Below, one piece after another: positions 51,809-60,714 of a stretch of 64,000 nucleotides of DNA. Positions within the stretch are counted from its first letter, which is position 1, and each line of letters starts with the position of its first letter. Below the pieces are notes generated by a model, which had not been told where the DNA came from, ran no database searches, and was given only the letters and a program-made list of their open reading frames with translations. The stretch is from contig CAWAOP010000057.1 of assembly GCA_963783505.1 (NCBI GenBank), positions 62,001-126,000 on the forward strand. Direction: 5' to 3'. A program made the position numbers and the translations under genes. This DNA is from BOG-224 sp963783505 (GTDB lineage: Bacteria > Acidobacteriota > Terriglobia > Bryobacterales > Bryobacteraceae).

Positions 51809-52758
51809 CCAGCTTCCAGGGTTCGGTCCACCACGACGGAGTGCTCCTTGATTTTATCAAGCACGGACAGAGCGGCCCCTAGCGTTTGACGCGCGGCGCG
51901 TCCGGAAGTTTTCGGCGTTTTTCTGGTCTCGACGGAGTCCAGAAAAGCGTCAAGCTGGAGTTTCAGTGGTTCGGCTTTGGCCACCGACGCCTGCTCGAAA
52001 CCGATCTGTCCGTCCGCGCCCACCGAAAACACGGCCAGGGTCTGGCGGCCATAATCGAGCGACAGGTATTGATTCGGCTGAAAAAGGCGGAGCTTCCGGA
52101 CTCGTTCGGTGGAAACGCGGCTGGCCGTGAGATTAGCCACGCAGCCGTTGGGAAACTGCAGCCGCACGTTGGCGATATCCACCTTGCGCGACAGGATGGA
52201 AATACCGGCCGCGCGGATTTCCGATGGTTCGGCGCGGGCGAGCGAAAGCACGATGTCGATATCGTGCACCATCAAATCCAACACCACGTCTACATCCAGG
52301 CTGCGCGGGCTGAAGAGGTTGAGGCGGTGGATTTCGAAGAACAGCGGCATGGTCGCGCGCCGTTCCACCTCGATTACGGCAGGGTTGAAACGTTCCAGAT
52401 GGCCGACCTGAAGAATTCGCCCGCCGCGCTCGGCTGCTTCAATAAGGGTAGTGGCGGCGGCCACATCGTGGGCGATGGGCTTCTCCATCAGCACATCGAT
52501 GCCGGCGGCGAGCAGCGCGGAGCCAATGGCCTCGTGCTGCGTCGTGGGCGCGGCCACCACGGCTGCGTCCACCAGGCCCGCAATGTCGCGGACCTCGGTG
52601 AAGGTGCGCGCGCCGTACGCCGCGGCCGTTTCACGGGCGCGATTCGCGTCGATGTCCACGACGGCGGCAAGTTCGGCTCGCTCGGATTCGTGAACCACGC
52701 GGCAGTGATTCTTGCCGAATTGTCCGGCGCCGACGACGGCTAACTTTAACTTAGGCAT
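51796..52758 (-). CDS. Gfo/Idh/MocA-family oxidoreductase in lipid A operon
   Basis: A 320-residue protein with an N-terminal Rossmann fold (LAVVGAGQFGKNHCRVV; VVDIDANRARETAAAYG), the motif MEKPIAHD (catalytic-type Lys in EKP), GHLERFNPAV, and a C-terminal alpha/beta domain. Such enzymes oxidise or reduce sugars with NAD(P). It lies downstream of fabZ, lpxA and lpxI, so it may be the dehydrogenase that makes the 3-keto sugar for 3-amino lipid A (GnnA-type); the aminotransferase (GnnB) is not in the window. This is inference. It starts about 200 bases after lpxI. Confidence 0.85.
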   Translation of the reverse strand: MPKLKLAVVGAGQFGKNHCRVVHESERAELAAVVDIDANRARETAAAYGARTFTEVRDIAGLVDAAVVAAPTTQHEAIGSALLAAGIDVLMEKPIAHDVAAATTLIEAAERGGRILQVGHLERFNPAVIEVERRATMPLFFEIHRLNLFSPRSLDVDVVLDLMVHDIDIVLSLARAEPSEIRAAGISILSRKVDIANVRLQFPNGCVANLTASRVSTERVRKLRLFQPNQYLSLDYGRQTLAVFSVGADGQIGFEQASVAKAEPLKLQLDAFLDSVETRKTPKTSGRAARQTLGAALSVLDKIKEHSVVVDRTLEAGWKP

Positions 52759-52771
52759 AAGCAGGGGAAGA

Positions 52772-52811
52772 GGGAAGGCAGAAGGCGGAAGGCAGAAGGC
52801 TGAAGGCGGAA
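52772..52811. repeat. Heptamer tandem repeat (GAAGGC-N)n
   Basis: Consecutive GAAGGCA, GAAGGCG, GAAGGCA, GAAGGCT, GAAGGCG heptamers, the same repeat family and orientation as at 17777-17812. It lies in the 200-base interval between the oxidoreductase and lpxI genes. Confidence 0.75.
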
Positions 52812-52962
52812 GAAGGGAGTCAGCAGTCGGGAGCCAGGCGCCAAATTCGCTCTAACGGCCGCGTGCGCGTGGGGCCAGCCCTTTTGGGCTGCCGCCGCTC
52901 TTCCGAGCGGCGCCTCCGGCGATGCTCCACGGGCCGCTTTGCCCGACGAGCCCCGCGGCTTG

Positions 52963-53763
52963 TTACATTCCCCAGATTGCGATGTTCGCTTCATTGGCGG
53001 CTTCGAGCATTTTGTCTTTGTCGAGCATCAAGGTACGTCCAGCTTCCACGGCCAGCGCCGTCGTTCCGGTCTCGCGCATGACCGGGACCGTGTCAAGCCC
53101 CACTACCGGAACGTCGAACAGCAGGTGTTCCCGGCGGCGCGCGACTTTCACCAGCGTCATGGCCCGGCCGTTTACCAGACCGGCGGCGCGGCGCAGCATG
53201 GCGTCCGTGCCTTCCATGGCCTCGAGCGCCACGCAAGCGCGTTCGCAAATGGCGGCACTCTGCCCTACGTCGAAACCCGCCAGAGCATCCGCCACGCGAC
53301 GCCCGTATTCGATATCGGAGGTCTCTTCCTTCGATGGCTTGCGGCGCGTCATGGCTCCCGCGCCCGCCAGCAACGGCTTGAGCAAAGCCGTGGAATCGCG
53401 CAGCTTGATTCCTTCTTCTTCAAGCAGACGGATGACTCCGCCGATCAACCCATCGGTGTTCTTCCAGGGCAGGGTCGCCAGAAGCTTGGCGAGCCGCCAA
53501 TCGGGCCGGATGGAAGAGAAGATTTTGGCGTGTTTCACCTGGCCCGTCATGACGAGCTCGGTGATGCCTTCGCTTTTTAGAATCTCGATCAGCTTGCCCA
53601 GCTCGCCGAGAGAGATCCAATGGCAACGGTCCGCCATCTCCTCCACCTCGCGCGACGCCTCTTCTTTGATGGCGAGCACGGTCACGTCGTGCCCCAGCCG
53701 CCGGGCGCTTGCAAGCGCCAGCAAGGGGAACCGGCCGTTTCCGGCGATCAAGCCGTAGCGCAT
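52963..53763 (-). CDS. lpxI: LpxI-type UDP-2,3-diacylglucosamine pyrophosphatase
   Basis: The protein is 266 residues from the ATG at 53761-53763, overlapping the lpxA stop (TGATG); a GTG three bases upstream is an alternative. LpxI pattern: YGLIAGNGRFPLLALASARRLG, LVMTGQVKHAKIFSSIRPD, and the C-terminal block GRAMTLVKVARRREHLLFDVPVVGLDTVPVMRETGTTALAVEAGRTLMLDK with the conserved Asp. It hydrolyses UDP-2,3-diacylglucosamine to lipid X in lipid A synthesis. LpxI replaces LpxH in many non-gammaproteobacteria. Third gene of the fabZ-lpxA-lpxI operon. Confidence 0.92.
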   Translation of the reverse strand: MRYGLIAGNGRFPLLALASARRLGHDVTVLAIKEEASREVEEMADRCHWISLGELGKLIEILKSEGITELVMTGQVKHAKIFSSIRPDWRLAKLLATLPWKNTDGLIGGVIRLLEEEGIKLRDSTALLKPLLAGAGAMTRRKPSKEETSDIEYGRRVADALAGFDVGQSAAICERACVALEAMEGTDAMLRRAAGLVNGRAMTLVKVARRREHLLFDVPVVGLDTVPVMRETGTTALAVEAGRTLMLDKDKMLEAANEANIAIWGM

Positions 53764-54539
53764 CACTTAACGACTCCGCGCTCCGACGCACGGATGAACT
53801 CGATGAGCCGCTCGACTTCCGCGCACGCCGGGACCTCCGCGCGAATGCGCTCGATGGCCTGGGAGGTGTTGAGCCCCGCGCGCGTGAGCAGCCGAAAGGC
53901 CGTTTGCAGGGCCTCGATGGAACTCTTCTCGAAGCCGCGGCGCTCCAGGCCGATGCTGTTGGCGCCGAATACCGCCAGCTCCGGCTTGAAGCTTGTAAGC
54001 GAGTAAGGCATCACATCCTGCTTCACCACGCTGTAAGGGCCGATAAAAGCATGTTGTCCGATGCGGCAGAACTGATGTACGCCGCTGTAAGGGCTGACAT
54101 CCACCCAATCCTCGATGGTCACGTGACCGGATAACCCGACGCTGTTGCCCAATATGACGTGACTGCCGATTCGCACGTCGTGGGCCACGTGCGTGTATGC
54201 CATGAGCAGGTTGTCGTCACCGATGCTCGTTAGAAGGCCGCCGCCTTCGGTGCCGCGGTGGATGGTGACGAACTCGCGGATATTGTTGCGGTCGCCGATG
54301 CGGGTTTCCGCCCGCTCGCCCTTATACTTCTTGTCCTGCGAGGCCACGCCGACGGAGCTGAACGGGTAAAAGACGTTATCCGCGCCGATCCGCGTCGGCC
54401 CTTCCACGTACAAATGGGCCATCAAGCGGGTTCGTTCGCCAATCTCCACTTCGGGGCCGATGACGCAAAACGGACCGATCTCGGCGCTCCCGGCGATGCG
54501 CGCTCGGGAATCGACGATCGCGGTGGGATGGATGGCCAT
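53763..54539 (-). CDS. lpxA: UDP-N-acetylglucosamine acyltransferase LpxA
   Basis: The protein is 258 residues from the ATG at 54537-54539. It consists of left-handed beta-helix hexapeptide repeats (IHPTAIVDSRARIAGSAEIGPFCVIGPEVEIG; IGSHVILGNSVGLSGHVTIEDWV), with the catalytic His in THVAHDVRIG (His120). The helical C-terminal domain carries SIEALQTAFRLLTRAG. It transfers an acyl chain to UDP-GlcNAc, the first step of lipid A assembly. It starts 3 bases after the fabZ stop, and its own stop overlaps lpxI. Confidence 0.95.
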   Translation of the reverse strand: MAIHPTAIVDSRARIAGSAEIGPFCVIGPEVEIGERTRLMAHLYVEGPTRIGADNVFYPFSSVGVASQDKKYKGERAETRIGDRNNIREFVTIHRGTEGGGLLTSIGDDNLLMAYTHVAHDVRIGSHVILGNSVGLSGHVTIEDWVDVSPYSGVHQFCRIGQHAFIGPYSVVKQDVMPYSLTSFKPELAVFGANSIGLERRGFEKSSIEALQTAFRLLTRAGLNTSQAIERIRAEVPACAEVERLIEFIRASERGVVK

Positions 54540-54541
54540 CG

Positions 54542-55012
54542 CTAGGCCTCCGCGGGCGCCTTCTCTTCCTTGTCGGCCAGCTTGCACATCACTTCGAGCT
54601 CGGCCACGACTTGGCCGTCGACGGTGGCGCGACCCGCCAATTTGGCCACGGTGGCCTTGCGCTTGACGATGGTCATTTCCATCCGCAGCGTGTCGCCGGG
54701 CACTACGGGCTTGCGGAACCGCGCGTTCTCGATGGCCACCAGCAGAACCAGTTTCTTGTCGCGATCGGGGATGCTCTTGAGCACCAGCACGCCGCCGGTT
54801 TGCGCCATGGCCTCGACAATCAGCACGCCCGGGAAGACGGGGATATCCGGAAAGTGGCCGGTGAAGCACGGTTCGTTGAAGGTAATGTTCTTGATGCCGA
54901 CTATGCGATCCGCTTCCAATTCCACGATCCGATCCACCAAAAGGAACGGATACCGGTGGGGCAGAATCCCCCGGATGTCATTGATATCTAAGATTGTCAT
55001 GGAAGTCGTCAT
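54542..55012 (-). CDS. fabZ: 3-hydroxyacyl-ACP dehydratase FabZ
   Basis: The protein is 156 residues from the ATG at 55010-55012; a second ATG at 54998-55000 is as likely. Hot-dog fold with the catalytic His in LPHRYPFLLVDR, then FTGHFPDIPVFPGVLIVEAMAQTGG with the Glu. It dehydrates 3-hydroxyacyl-ACP in fatty acid synthesis, and as the first gene of the lpxA operon it balances acyl chains for phospholipid and lipid A. The start is divergent from the RhuM-like gene, about 90 bases apart. Confidence 0.95.
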   Translation of the reverse strand: MTTSMTILDINDIRGILPHRYPFLLVDRIVELEADRIVGIKNITFNEPCFTGHFPDIPVFPGVLIVEAMAQTGGVLVLKSIPDRDKKLVLLVAIENARFRKPVVPGDTLRMEMTIVKRKATVAKLAGRATVDGQVVAELEVMCKLADKEEKAPAEA

Positions 55013-55098
55013 TATATCAGCCGCGGATTGGGGGAGCCTTACGGCGCCGAATTGAGCATCAAGCGGCCGCGGCCCTAACGACGATACAATGCTCCCGA

Positions 55099-56175
55099 AT
55101 GGCAAAAGACCCGGCGCCAACGCCCGGCGAGCCCACACCCCCAACCGGCGAAATCGTCTTGTACCAAACCGAGGACGGCCGCACCAGGGTTGAGTGCCGC
55201 TTTATCGACGAAACGCTTTGGCTGAGTCAGGCGCTCATCGCGGAGTTGTTCCAGAAGGACGTCCGGACCGTGAACGAGCATCTTCAGAACATCTACGAGG
55301 AAGGGGAGATCGAAGCGCGGACAACTATCCGGAAATTCCGGATAGTTCGCCGGGAAGGATCGCGCGACGTCGAACGGGAAATCGAGCACTACAACCTCGA
55401 TGCCATCTTAGCCGTGGGCTACCGGGTGCGGTCGGAGCGCGGGACGCAATTTCGCCGCTGGGCGACGGAGCGTTTGAGTGAGTACTTGGTGAAGGGCTTC
55501 ACCATGGACGACCAGCGGCTCAAGAACCCGCCGGTGGAAGGCTCGGGCGTCCCCGACTACTTCGACGAACTCCTCGAGCGGATTCGCGACATACGCGCCA
55601 GCGAGAAGCGCATGTATCTCCGCGTGCGCGAGATTTTCGCAATGGCTGGCGATTACGACCCCGGACGCCGGGAGACCACGGAGTTCTTTCAGATCATCCA
55701 GAATAGACTGCACTTCGCCGCGACCGGCCAGACGGCGCCGGAACTGATTGCCGGCCGTGCGCACCACTCCAAGCCCAACATGGGCCTGACATCCTGGAAA
55801 GGGGACGTGGTGCGCAAAGCGGACGTGACGGTCGCTAAGAACTATTTGAGTCAGGCGGAAATCGGCGAGTTGAACCGCATCGTGACAATGTGGCTCGATT
55901 TTGCCGAGGATCAGGCGCGCCGCCGCAAGCAGGTGTTCTTGAAAGACTGGGAGACCAAGCTCGGCGAGTTTCTCCGCTTCAATGAGCGGGCGGTGCTGGA
56001 CGACAAAGGAAGCGTAAGCAAAGCCACCGCCGATGCCCGCGCCGAGGCCGAGTACGAAGAGTTCGCCGCCCGCCGCCGTGCCCTGCTGGAAGCGGAGGCC
56101 GAGCGGGAGCAGTCGCGATCCCTGGAAGATGCGGCTCGGAAGTTGCCGGATAGACCGAGGCGCAGCCGGCCTTGA
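55099..56175 (+). CDS. RhuM family protein
   Basis: The protein is 358 residues from the ATG at 55099; a longer frame overlaps the fabZ promoter area. RhuM pattern: FIDETLWLSQALIAELFQKDVRTVNEHLQNIYEEGEI near 32-68, then IRKFRIVRREGSRDVEREIEHYNLDAILAVGYRVRSERGTQFRRWATERL. The C-terminal half is helical. RhuM-type proteins (DNA-binding, Fic/KilA-N-like context) are found on islands and in virulence or defence regions, with no defined enzyme activity. It sits between the lipid A operon and a nuclease-like pair, which suggests an acquired patch. Confidence 0.88.
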   Translation: MAKDPAPTPGEPTPPTGEIVLYQTEDGRTRVECRFIDETLWLSQALIAELFQKDVRTVNEHLQNIYEEGEIEARTTIRKFRIVRREGSRDVEREIEHYNLDAILAVGYRVRSERGTQFRRWATERLSEYLVKGFTMDDQRLKNPPVEGSGVPDYFDELLERIRDIRASEKRMYLRVREIFAMAGDYDPGRRETTEFFQIIQNRLHFAATGQTAPELIAGRAHHSKPNMGLTSWKGDVVRKADVTVAKNYLSQAEIGELNRIVTMWLDFAEDQARRRKQVFLKDWETKLGEFLRFNERAVLDDKGSVSKATADARAEAEYEEFAARRRALLEAEAEREQSRSLEDAARKLPDRPRRSRP

Positions 56176-56236
56176 TTGCCGGACCGCAGGTAAACACTCC
56201 GATCCGCTGCGGAAAGGGGTTCCGGGGGTGGACGGT

Positions 56237-56821
56237 TTACTTCCCGGCCTGGGGATCGCGGACTGCCCGAGGCGGAAGGAATTGCCGAATCCCACCGGCC
56301 TTGCGCCAGACTTCGATCCAAATGTCCAAGACGCGGCCCATAGCGCCAGTGAATCCATCGGCATCGGTGATTGTTTCCGAGATCCACGCGGACGATCTGC
56401 TCGTCTCCAGAACTTCAATCCCCAGAGATGCCAATTTCCTCATTGCTGGGCCCGGTTCCTTAATCCAGCAGTACGCCCTGGCACAGCCCTCTTCACCTTC
56501 GCCAATCCAGAAATAGAAGTAGATGCCCCACTTGGCCTCCCAGTCTCCACCCGGATACTTCAGTCCGACCGAGGCTGTCGAACCGTCCCAGCCTTGCCCG
56601 GCGCTCGCCGGGTCTGAATATGGCGTGAGGCCTTCACTGATCTCGGCCTTGTCAAGCTTCAACTCGGCCGCGATGTCGGCGAGGCGCTCCTCGACGGCGG
56701 CACGAATCGCCTCTTGAACCTCCTGCCGGAATTGCCTGACGGCGGCTAAGACCTTGTGGTAAGAGCGACAGCCTTCTCGCAGCAGTTCGCTATCGGACCG
56801 TTGTTTAGGCATCACCATCAC
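56237..56821 (-). CDS. Unknown protein paired with a PD-(D/E)XK nuclease-like gene
   Basis: A 194-residue protein of no recognised family. The N-terminal part is helical (LAAVRQFRQEVQEAIRAAVEERLADIAAELKLDKAEI). The C-terminal part is aromatic and beta-rich (WEAKWGIYFYFWIGEGEEGCARAYCWIKEPG). The start (MMVM, codons ATG ATG GTG ATG at 56821-56810) overlaps the 3' end of the nuclease-like gene by about 17 bases, so the two are translationally coupled. Joint activity is inferred only from this overlap. Confidence 0.6.
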   Translation of the reverse strand: MMVMPKQRSDSELLREGCRSYHKVLAAVRQFRQEVQEAIRAAVEERLADIAAELKLDKAEISEGLTPYSDPASAGQGWDGSTASVGLKYPGGDWEAKWGIYFYFWIGEGEEGCARAYCWIKEPGPAMRKLASLGIEVLETSRSSAWISETITDADGFTGAMGRVLDIWIEVWRKAGGIRQFLPPRAVRDPQAGK

Positions 56822-57573
56822 GGAGAACCTCCTGAAGATAGGCGGCTGTTCGCACGGCGCTTAATCCGCCGCCACCCAGCGAAAGCAGGTTCCGTTCGAC
56901 CGCGCCGCAAAACGCCAGGGTCATCACGGCGTCGTAAAGTCTGGCGGAGCGCAGCCAGGCGCTCGCCCAACTTCGCAAGCCCAGAGAAACCTGTTTCCAA
57001 GAGCAGAAACGGCAGTGCGAGGGCAGTGAATCGCCCTCTGGCCGATCGACCGCTAAGAGGACCAGACCAACTGGGGACCGTTGTCCGGCAAGCCATCTCT
57101 GATACCGCTCCAGTTGGTCCTCACCGGGAACGGATTCCGTCTTTATTTCGACGCAGAGGCACGCCCAGAATTGGATGGCGGATTACGAGATCGATCTGCC
57201 CGTAAGCTGTTACGACTTCGCGCTCCACCTTCCATTTTCCCTGCGTGACTGAACGATCTTCGACCCCAAACAGGGGCAGGACGCGCGAAGCATCGTCCTG
57301 GCGCTCGAGAATCCAGGCGAGCCAGTCCGAGTAGGAATGTTCGTGGTCTTCCGCCAGCCACCGGTGCGAGCCAAGATCCAGCTTGTCGCCCAGCGGGTCG
57401 CCGACGCCGGGAAACAGCGTTCGCCCGGACCGATCAAGCAGGCCGCCCAAACGACAAGCGGCAGACTTGGCGTCCGCGTCCGCGGCGTTGATCATCCGGC
57501 GAAGAGGTTCCAACGGAATCTCGTCATTCGATTCCTGGCGAAGCGTCTCGCCGAGTTTCGCCCAAGCGGCCAT
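56805..57573 (-). pseudogene. PD-(D/E)XK nuclease-like protein, split by an apparent frameshift
   Basis: From the ATG at 57571-57573 the frame contains DHEHSYSDWLAWILERQ and TAYGQIDLVIRHPILGV, a PD-(D/E)XK-type core Asp, and then stops at 57121. The expected E-x-K strand (CLCVEIKTESVPGEDQLERYQ) is in another frame, which continues to a TAA at 56805-56807. One extra base near 57156-57165 joins them into one protein of about 255 residues. Such proteins are often nucleases with an uncharacterised target. An alternative GTG start is at 57603. It overlaps the 194-residue gene. Confidence 0.7.
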
Positions 57574-57646
57574 GACCGACGACAGCGTATTGGCGCACAC
57601 CACCTATTATTCACTAGTACGGCCTGTCTCGGCTCCCGCTAGCGGT

Positions 57647-58594
57647 ATGATCGTTCTCAGAGACAGGATCGTGTCAACGCGGCTGGTCTGGCTTGCTCTC
57701 GCCCTCAGCGCCTCCGCGCAAGGCGCCGAACACAGCGTGCGATACGCCGAGACTATAGCCTCGCTGAACGCAGCCGCTCCCGAATCGACGTGCCAGGCGC
57801 GAGCTACGCTGCGAGCTTGGATACCCGATGCGAATGCGTCCGACCGGGCCGCTATGTTCCGGTCGTTCAGGGAGTTCTATCTACGATCCGTCATGGCCAC
57901 GGACGCGGCCCTCTATAAGGCGCTCGGGCCGTCATCCGGAGAGATTGTCGGATGGTTCGGCGAAAGCGGCTCCTTCGAAGCGGTACGAAAACGGATTCAG
58001 GGCAACCCGGAATTGCTCAAGACCGTAGCTCCGTGGCTCGATTGCGGCTTCGCCCTGTCCGAAGGCGAGGGGATGATCGACGTAGATATGGACCCTGCGA
58101 CGCTGCTGGAATTCGCGAACTCGCTCCCCGACGATCTGGCGGGTTTCGTCCGCTTCGAGGCCGCCGAGCGCGGGCAAGAAGTGGCCGGCGACGCTACGCT
58201 CATGATCTCGCTCGATCAGTTGGGCGACCGCTTGGCTCGGTGGGAAGAGTCTGAGCGGCGCTACCCGGACCTTCCCGAGACCAAAGCTGAGGTGGTCGCC
58301 GAGGTCCACCGCCTGGCGTGGTTCGCCTTCCTGGGGATCGACAACACGCGGGTTTACGACCGGGAGACGTTTCGCGTTCGCCCCGAGGTCATCGCGTTTT
58401 GGAGCCGGCAGGCCGAACGCTATCCCGACTCGAAATACCGCCCGCTGGCGGAGGAACTGGTCAGGCGGATGCAGGCTGGAGACGGGCGATTCCGAGCCGA
58501 GGATCGCGCACTCTTCGAGCGGTTTGGCTTCGGCTCGGAGTTTGAGGTGTTTTGGCGCGACTACGATTACAGAATGCGCAACCCCCCGCGCTAG
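57647..58594 (+). CDS. Exported protein of unknown function
   Basis: The protein is 315 residues from the ATG at 57647; an open frame upstream to 57383 is the antisense of the nuclease gene. A signal peptide (RLVWLALALSASAQG) precedes a helical charged domain, with FRSFREFYLRSVMATDAALYKALG and PDSKYRPLAEELVRRMQAGDG. No family is recognised. The neighbours on the same strand are the FkbH and ACP genes, about 95 bases later. The expression start is not supported by a clear ribosome site. Confidence 0.65.
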   Translation: MIVLRDRIVSTRLVWLALALSASAQGAEHSVRYAETIASLNAAAPESTCQARATLRAWIPDANASDRAAMFRSFREFYLRSVMATDAALYKALGPSSGEIVGWFGESGSFEAVRKRIQGNPELLKTVAPWLDCGFALSEGEGMIDVDMDPATLLEFANSLPDDLAGFVRFEAAERGQEVAGDATLMISLDQLGDRLARWEESERRYPDLPETKAEVVAEVHRLAWFAFLGIDNTRVYDRETFRVRPEVIAFWSRQAERYPDSKYRPLAEELVRRMQAGDGRFRAEDRALFERFGFGSEFEVFWRDYDYRMRNPPR

Positions 58595-58688
58595 CGCCAC
58601 TCTCGATCCTGTCCAGACAGGCGTCTTTCCTTCGCGGGCGATGACTTCCCGGCTCCGCTCGGAATGCTTTCGCTAAGATGGTTATTCG

Positions 58689-60425
58689 ATGACCGTTACT
58701 CAGGCGCTCCAGGTCATTCGCTCGGCTCCCCGCGACGCGGCGCGCTTCGACGTGCGCCTGGTATGCGGATTCACGCCGCTGGACCTCGGGACCTTTCTGC
58801 GCGCGCATCTCCAAAAGGCGCTCCCGGCGCGGTTCGTGAATGTCGCGACGGGCCGGTTCGGCGACACTGCCGGCGCGCTGGAAGAGGCTTCGGCCTCGGA
58901 TCTCCACGCCGTGGCGCTCGCGCTGGAGTGGAGTGACTTGGACCCGCGCTTCGGTTATCGTACGACGGGAAGCTGGGACGCCGATTCGATCTCCGACGCA
59001 GCCGCCGAGGCGCAACTGGCGCTGGATCGCCTTGGGGCGGCCATCGGCAGGATCCCTTCGCACGTCCCCATCGCGGCGTCGCTTCCGACCTTGCCATTGC
59101 CGCCGGTCTTCGGTCCCCCTGCCTGGCGCGCATCCGAAACGGAATTGCTGCTGGAACGGCGCCTCGCGGCGTTCGCCTGCGAGATCGCGAAACGCCGCGG
59201 CCTGGCCCTGGTGAATCGCATCCGGCTCGCGGAGGAGTCGCCGGCCGCCGCCCGTTACGATTTGAAATCCGATCTGCTGACGGGGCTTCCGTACACGGTG
59301 CGCCACGCCGATCGAGTGGCCGCGGCGCTAGCCCGCATCATTGCGCCTCCGGCCCCGAAGAAAGGAATCATCACCGACCTGGACGACACGCTGTGGAACG
59401 GCATCGTGGGCGAGGTGGGGCCGGATGGGGTCAGTTGGGATTTTGCCAGTCACCACCATCTGCACGCGCTCTACCAGAAGCTGCTCTCGTCTTTGGCCGG
59501 GCAGGGCGTTTTGATCGCCGTCGCGAGCAAGAACGACCCAGGCGTCGTCGAAGAGGCGTTTCGCCGGCAGGATCTGGCCTTGCGGCCCGAGCGCGTTTTT
59601 CCGATCGAGGCCAACTGGAATGCCAAGTCGGCTTCCGTCGCAAGAATCCTTCAGGCTTGGAATATCGCGGCCGATAGCGTGGTGTTCATCGACGACAGCC
59701 CCATGGAGTTGGCGGAGGTCGCGGAGGCGCACCCCGGCATTCACTGTCTCCGCTTTCCCAAAGGAGACTATGCCGCCGGGCTGGCGATGCTTCGGGAACT
59801 GCGCGACCTGTGCGGCAAGGAACAGGCCTCGCAAGAGGACGCCTTTCGGCTGGACAGCATTCGACGCAACGTCGAGTTTCAGAGCATGGCTGCGAACGGC
59901 GCGGCGCCGGAAGAGTTTCTCGAGCGGGCCGGCTCCTCGGTGATCTTCGAGTTCTCGGGAGTGGCCGATGACAGCCGCGTACTGGAGCTCGTAAACAAGA
60001 CCAACCAGTTCAATCTGAATGGCATTCGATACTCCGAAGCGGACTGGCGGCGGAGGCTCGCGCGGCCGGGCGCTTTTGTGGCGGCGGTCTCCTACGCGGA
60101 CAAGTTCGGGCCGCTGGGCAAGATCATGGTCGTCGAAGGCGAGCGGCATGGGGAGAGATTGAGCGTAGCCGTCTGGGTGATGAGCTGCCGTGCGTTCGCT
60201 CGCAGGATCGAGTATCAGTGCCTGAGAACTCTATTCGAGCGGTTCCAGGCCACCCAGATCCGCTTCGAGTTCGCAAGCACGCCGAGGAACGGCCCGCTCC
60301 AGGAGTTTTTCAAAGCTATTTTGGGCGAAGCCCCCGAATCCGATTTCTCCCTTACGCGGGAGCAGTTCGATGCGGCTTGCCCCCGCCTCTACCACGATGT
60401 AAAGGAATTTAGGGAGAACGCATGA
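58689..60425 (+). CDS. FkbH-like HAD-family protein
   Basis: A 578-residue protein. HAD motif I is GIITDLDDTLWNGIVG (Asp230, Asp232), followed by LIAVASKNDPGVVEEAF (motif II/III) and VFIDDSPMELAEVAEA. The C-terminal domain (about 425-575) looks like a GNAT (AVSYADKFGPLGKIMVVEGERHGERLSVAVWVMSCRAFARRIEYQCL). FkbH-type proteins convert 1,3-bisphosphoglycerate to a glyceryl group on an acyl carrier protein. The stop overlaps the ACP gene (ATGA at 60422-60425), giving a ready substrate. Confidence 0.9.
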   Translation: MTVTQALQVIRSAPRDAARFDVRLVCGFTPLDLGTFLRAHLQKALPARFVNVATGRFGDTAGALEEASASDLHAVALALEWSDLDPRFGYRTTGSWDADSISDAAAEAQLALDRLGAAIGRIPSHVPIAASLPTLPLPPVFGPPAWRASETELLLERRLAAFACEIAKRRGLALVNRIRLAEESPAAARYDLKSDLLTGLPYTVRHADRVAAALARIIAPPAPKKGIITDLDDTLWNGIVGEVGPDGVSWDFASHHHLHALYQKLLSSLAGQGVLIAVASKNDPGVVEEAFRRQDLALRPERVFPIEANWNAKSASVARILQAWNIAADSVVFIDDSPMELAEVAEAHPGIHCLRFPKGDYAAGLAMLRELRDLCGKEQASQEDAFRLDSIRRNVEFQSMAANGAAPEEFLERAGSSVIFEFSGVADDSRVLELVNKTNQFNLNGIRYSEADWRRRLARPGAFVAAVSYADKFGPLGKIMVVEGERHGERLSVAVWVMSCRAFARRIEYQCLRTLFERFQATQIRFEFASTPRNGPLQEFFKAILGEAPESDFSLTREQFDAACPRLYHDVKEFRENA

Positions 60426-60670
60426 CCGACGTAACGACCAGGCTGATACAGTGCTTTCAAGTGGTGTTTCCGGACTTGCCCGAATCCGGGATCCTCACGG
60501 CGACCCCGGCTTCGGTGGCGGAATGGGATTCCGTTCACACCATCTCGCTGATTCACGTCGTCGAAGACGAATTCGGCGTCGAAGTCGATCTGGAGATGCT
60601 GATGGAATTGAGTTCCTTCGAGAAGATAAGAGACTACATCGAAGGCCGTCTGGCGGGATCTGGCTCGTAA
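60422..60670 (+). CDS. Acyl carrier protein
   Basis: An 82-residue acidic protein with ASVAEWDSVHTISLIHVVEDEFGVEVDLEMLMELSSFEKIRDYI, where Ser37 in DSVHT is the phosphopantetheine site (DSL-like), and a typical helical ACP frame. Its start overlaps the FkbH stop by 4 bases. Together they form a glyceryl-ACP module that could feed a polysaccharide or polyketide-like product. No ketosynthase is in the window, which favours modification of a surface polymer. Confidence 0.9.
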   Translation: MTDVTTRLIQCFQVVFPDLPESGILTATPASVAEWDSVHTISLIHVVEDEFGVEVDLEMLMELSSFEKIRDYIEGRLAGSGS

Positions 60671-60714
60671 TCGCGGCGTTCGGCGCGACCCGGAGTGAGT
60701 CCGTCTCTGGCTGC

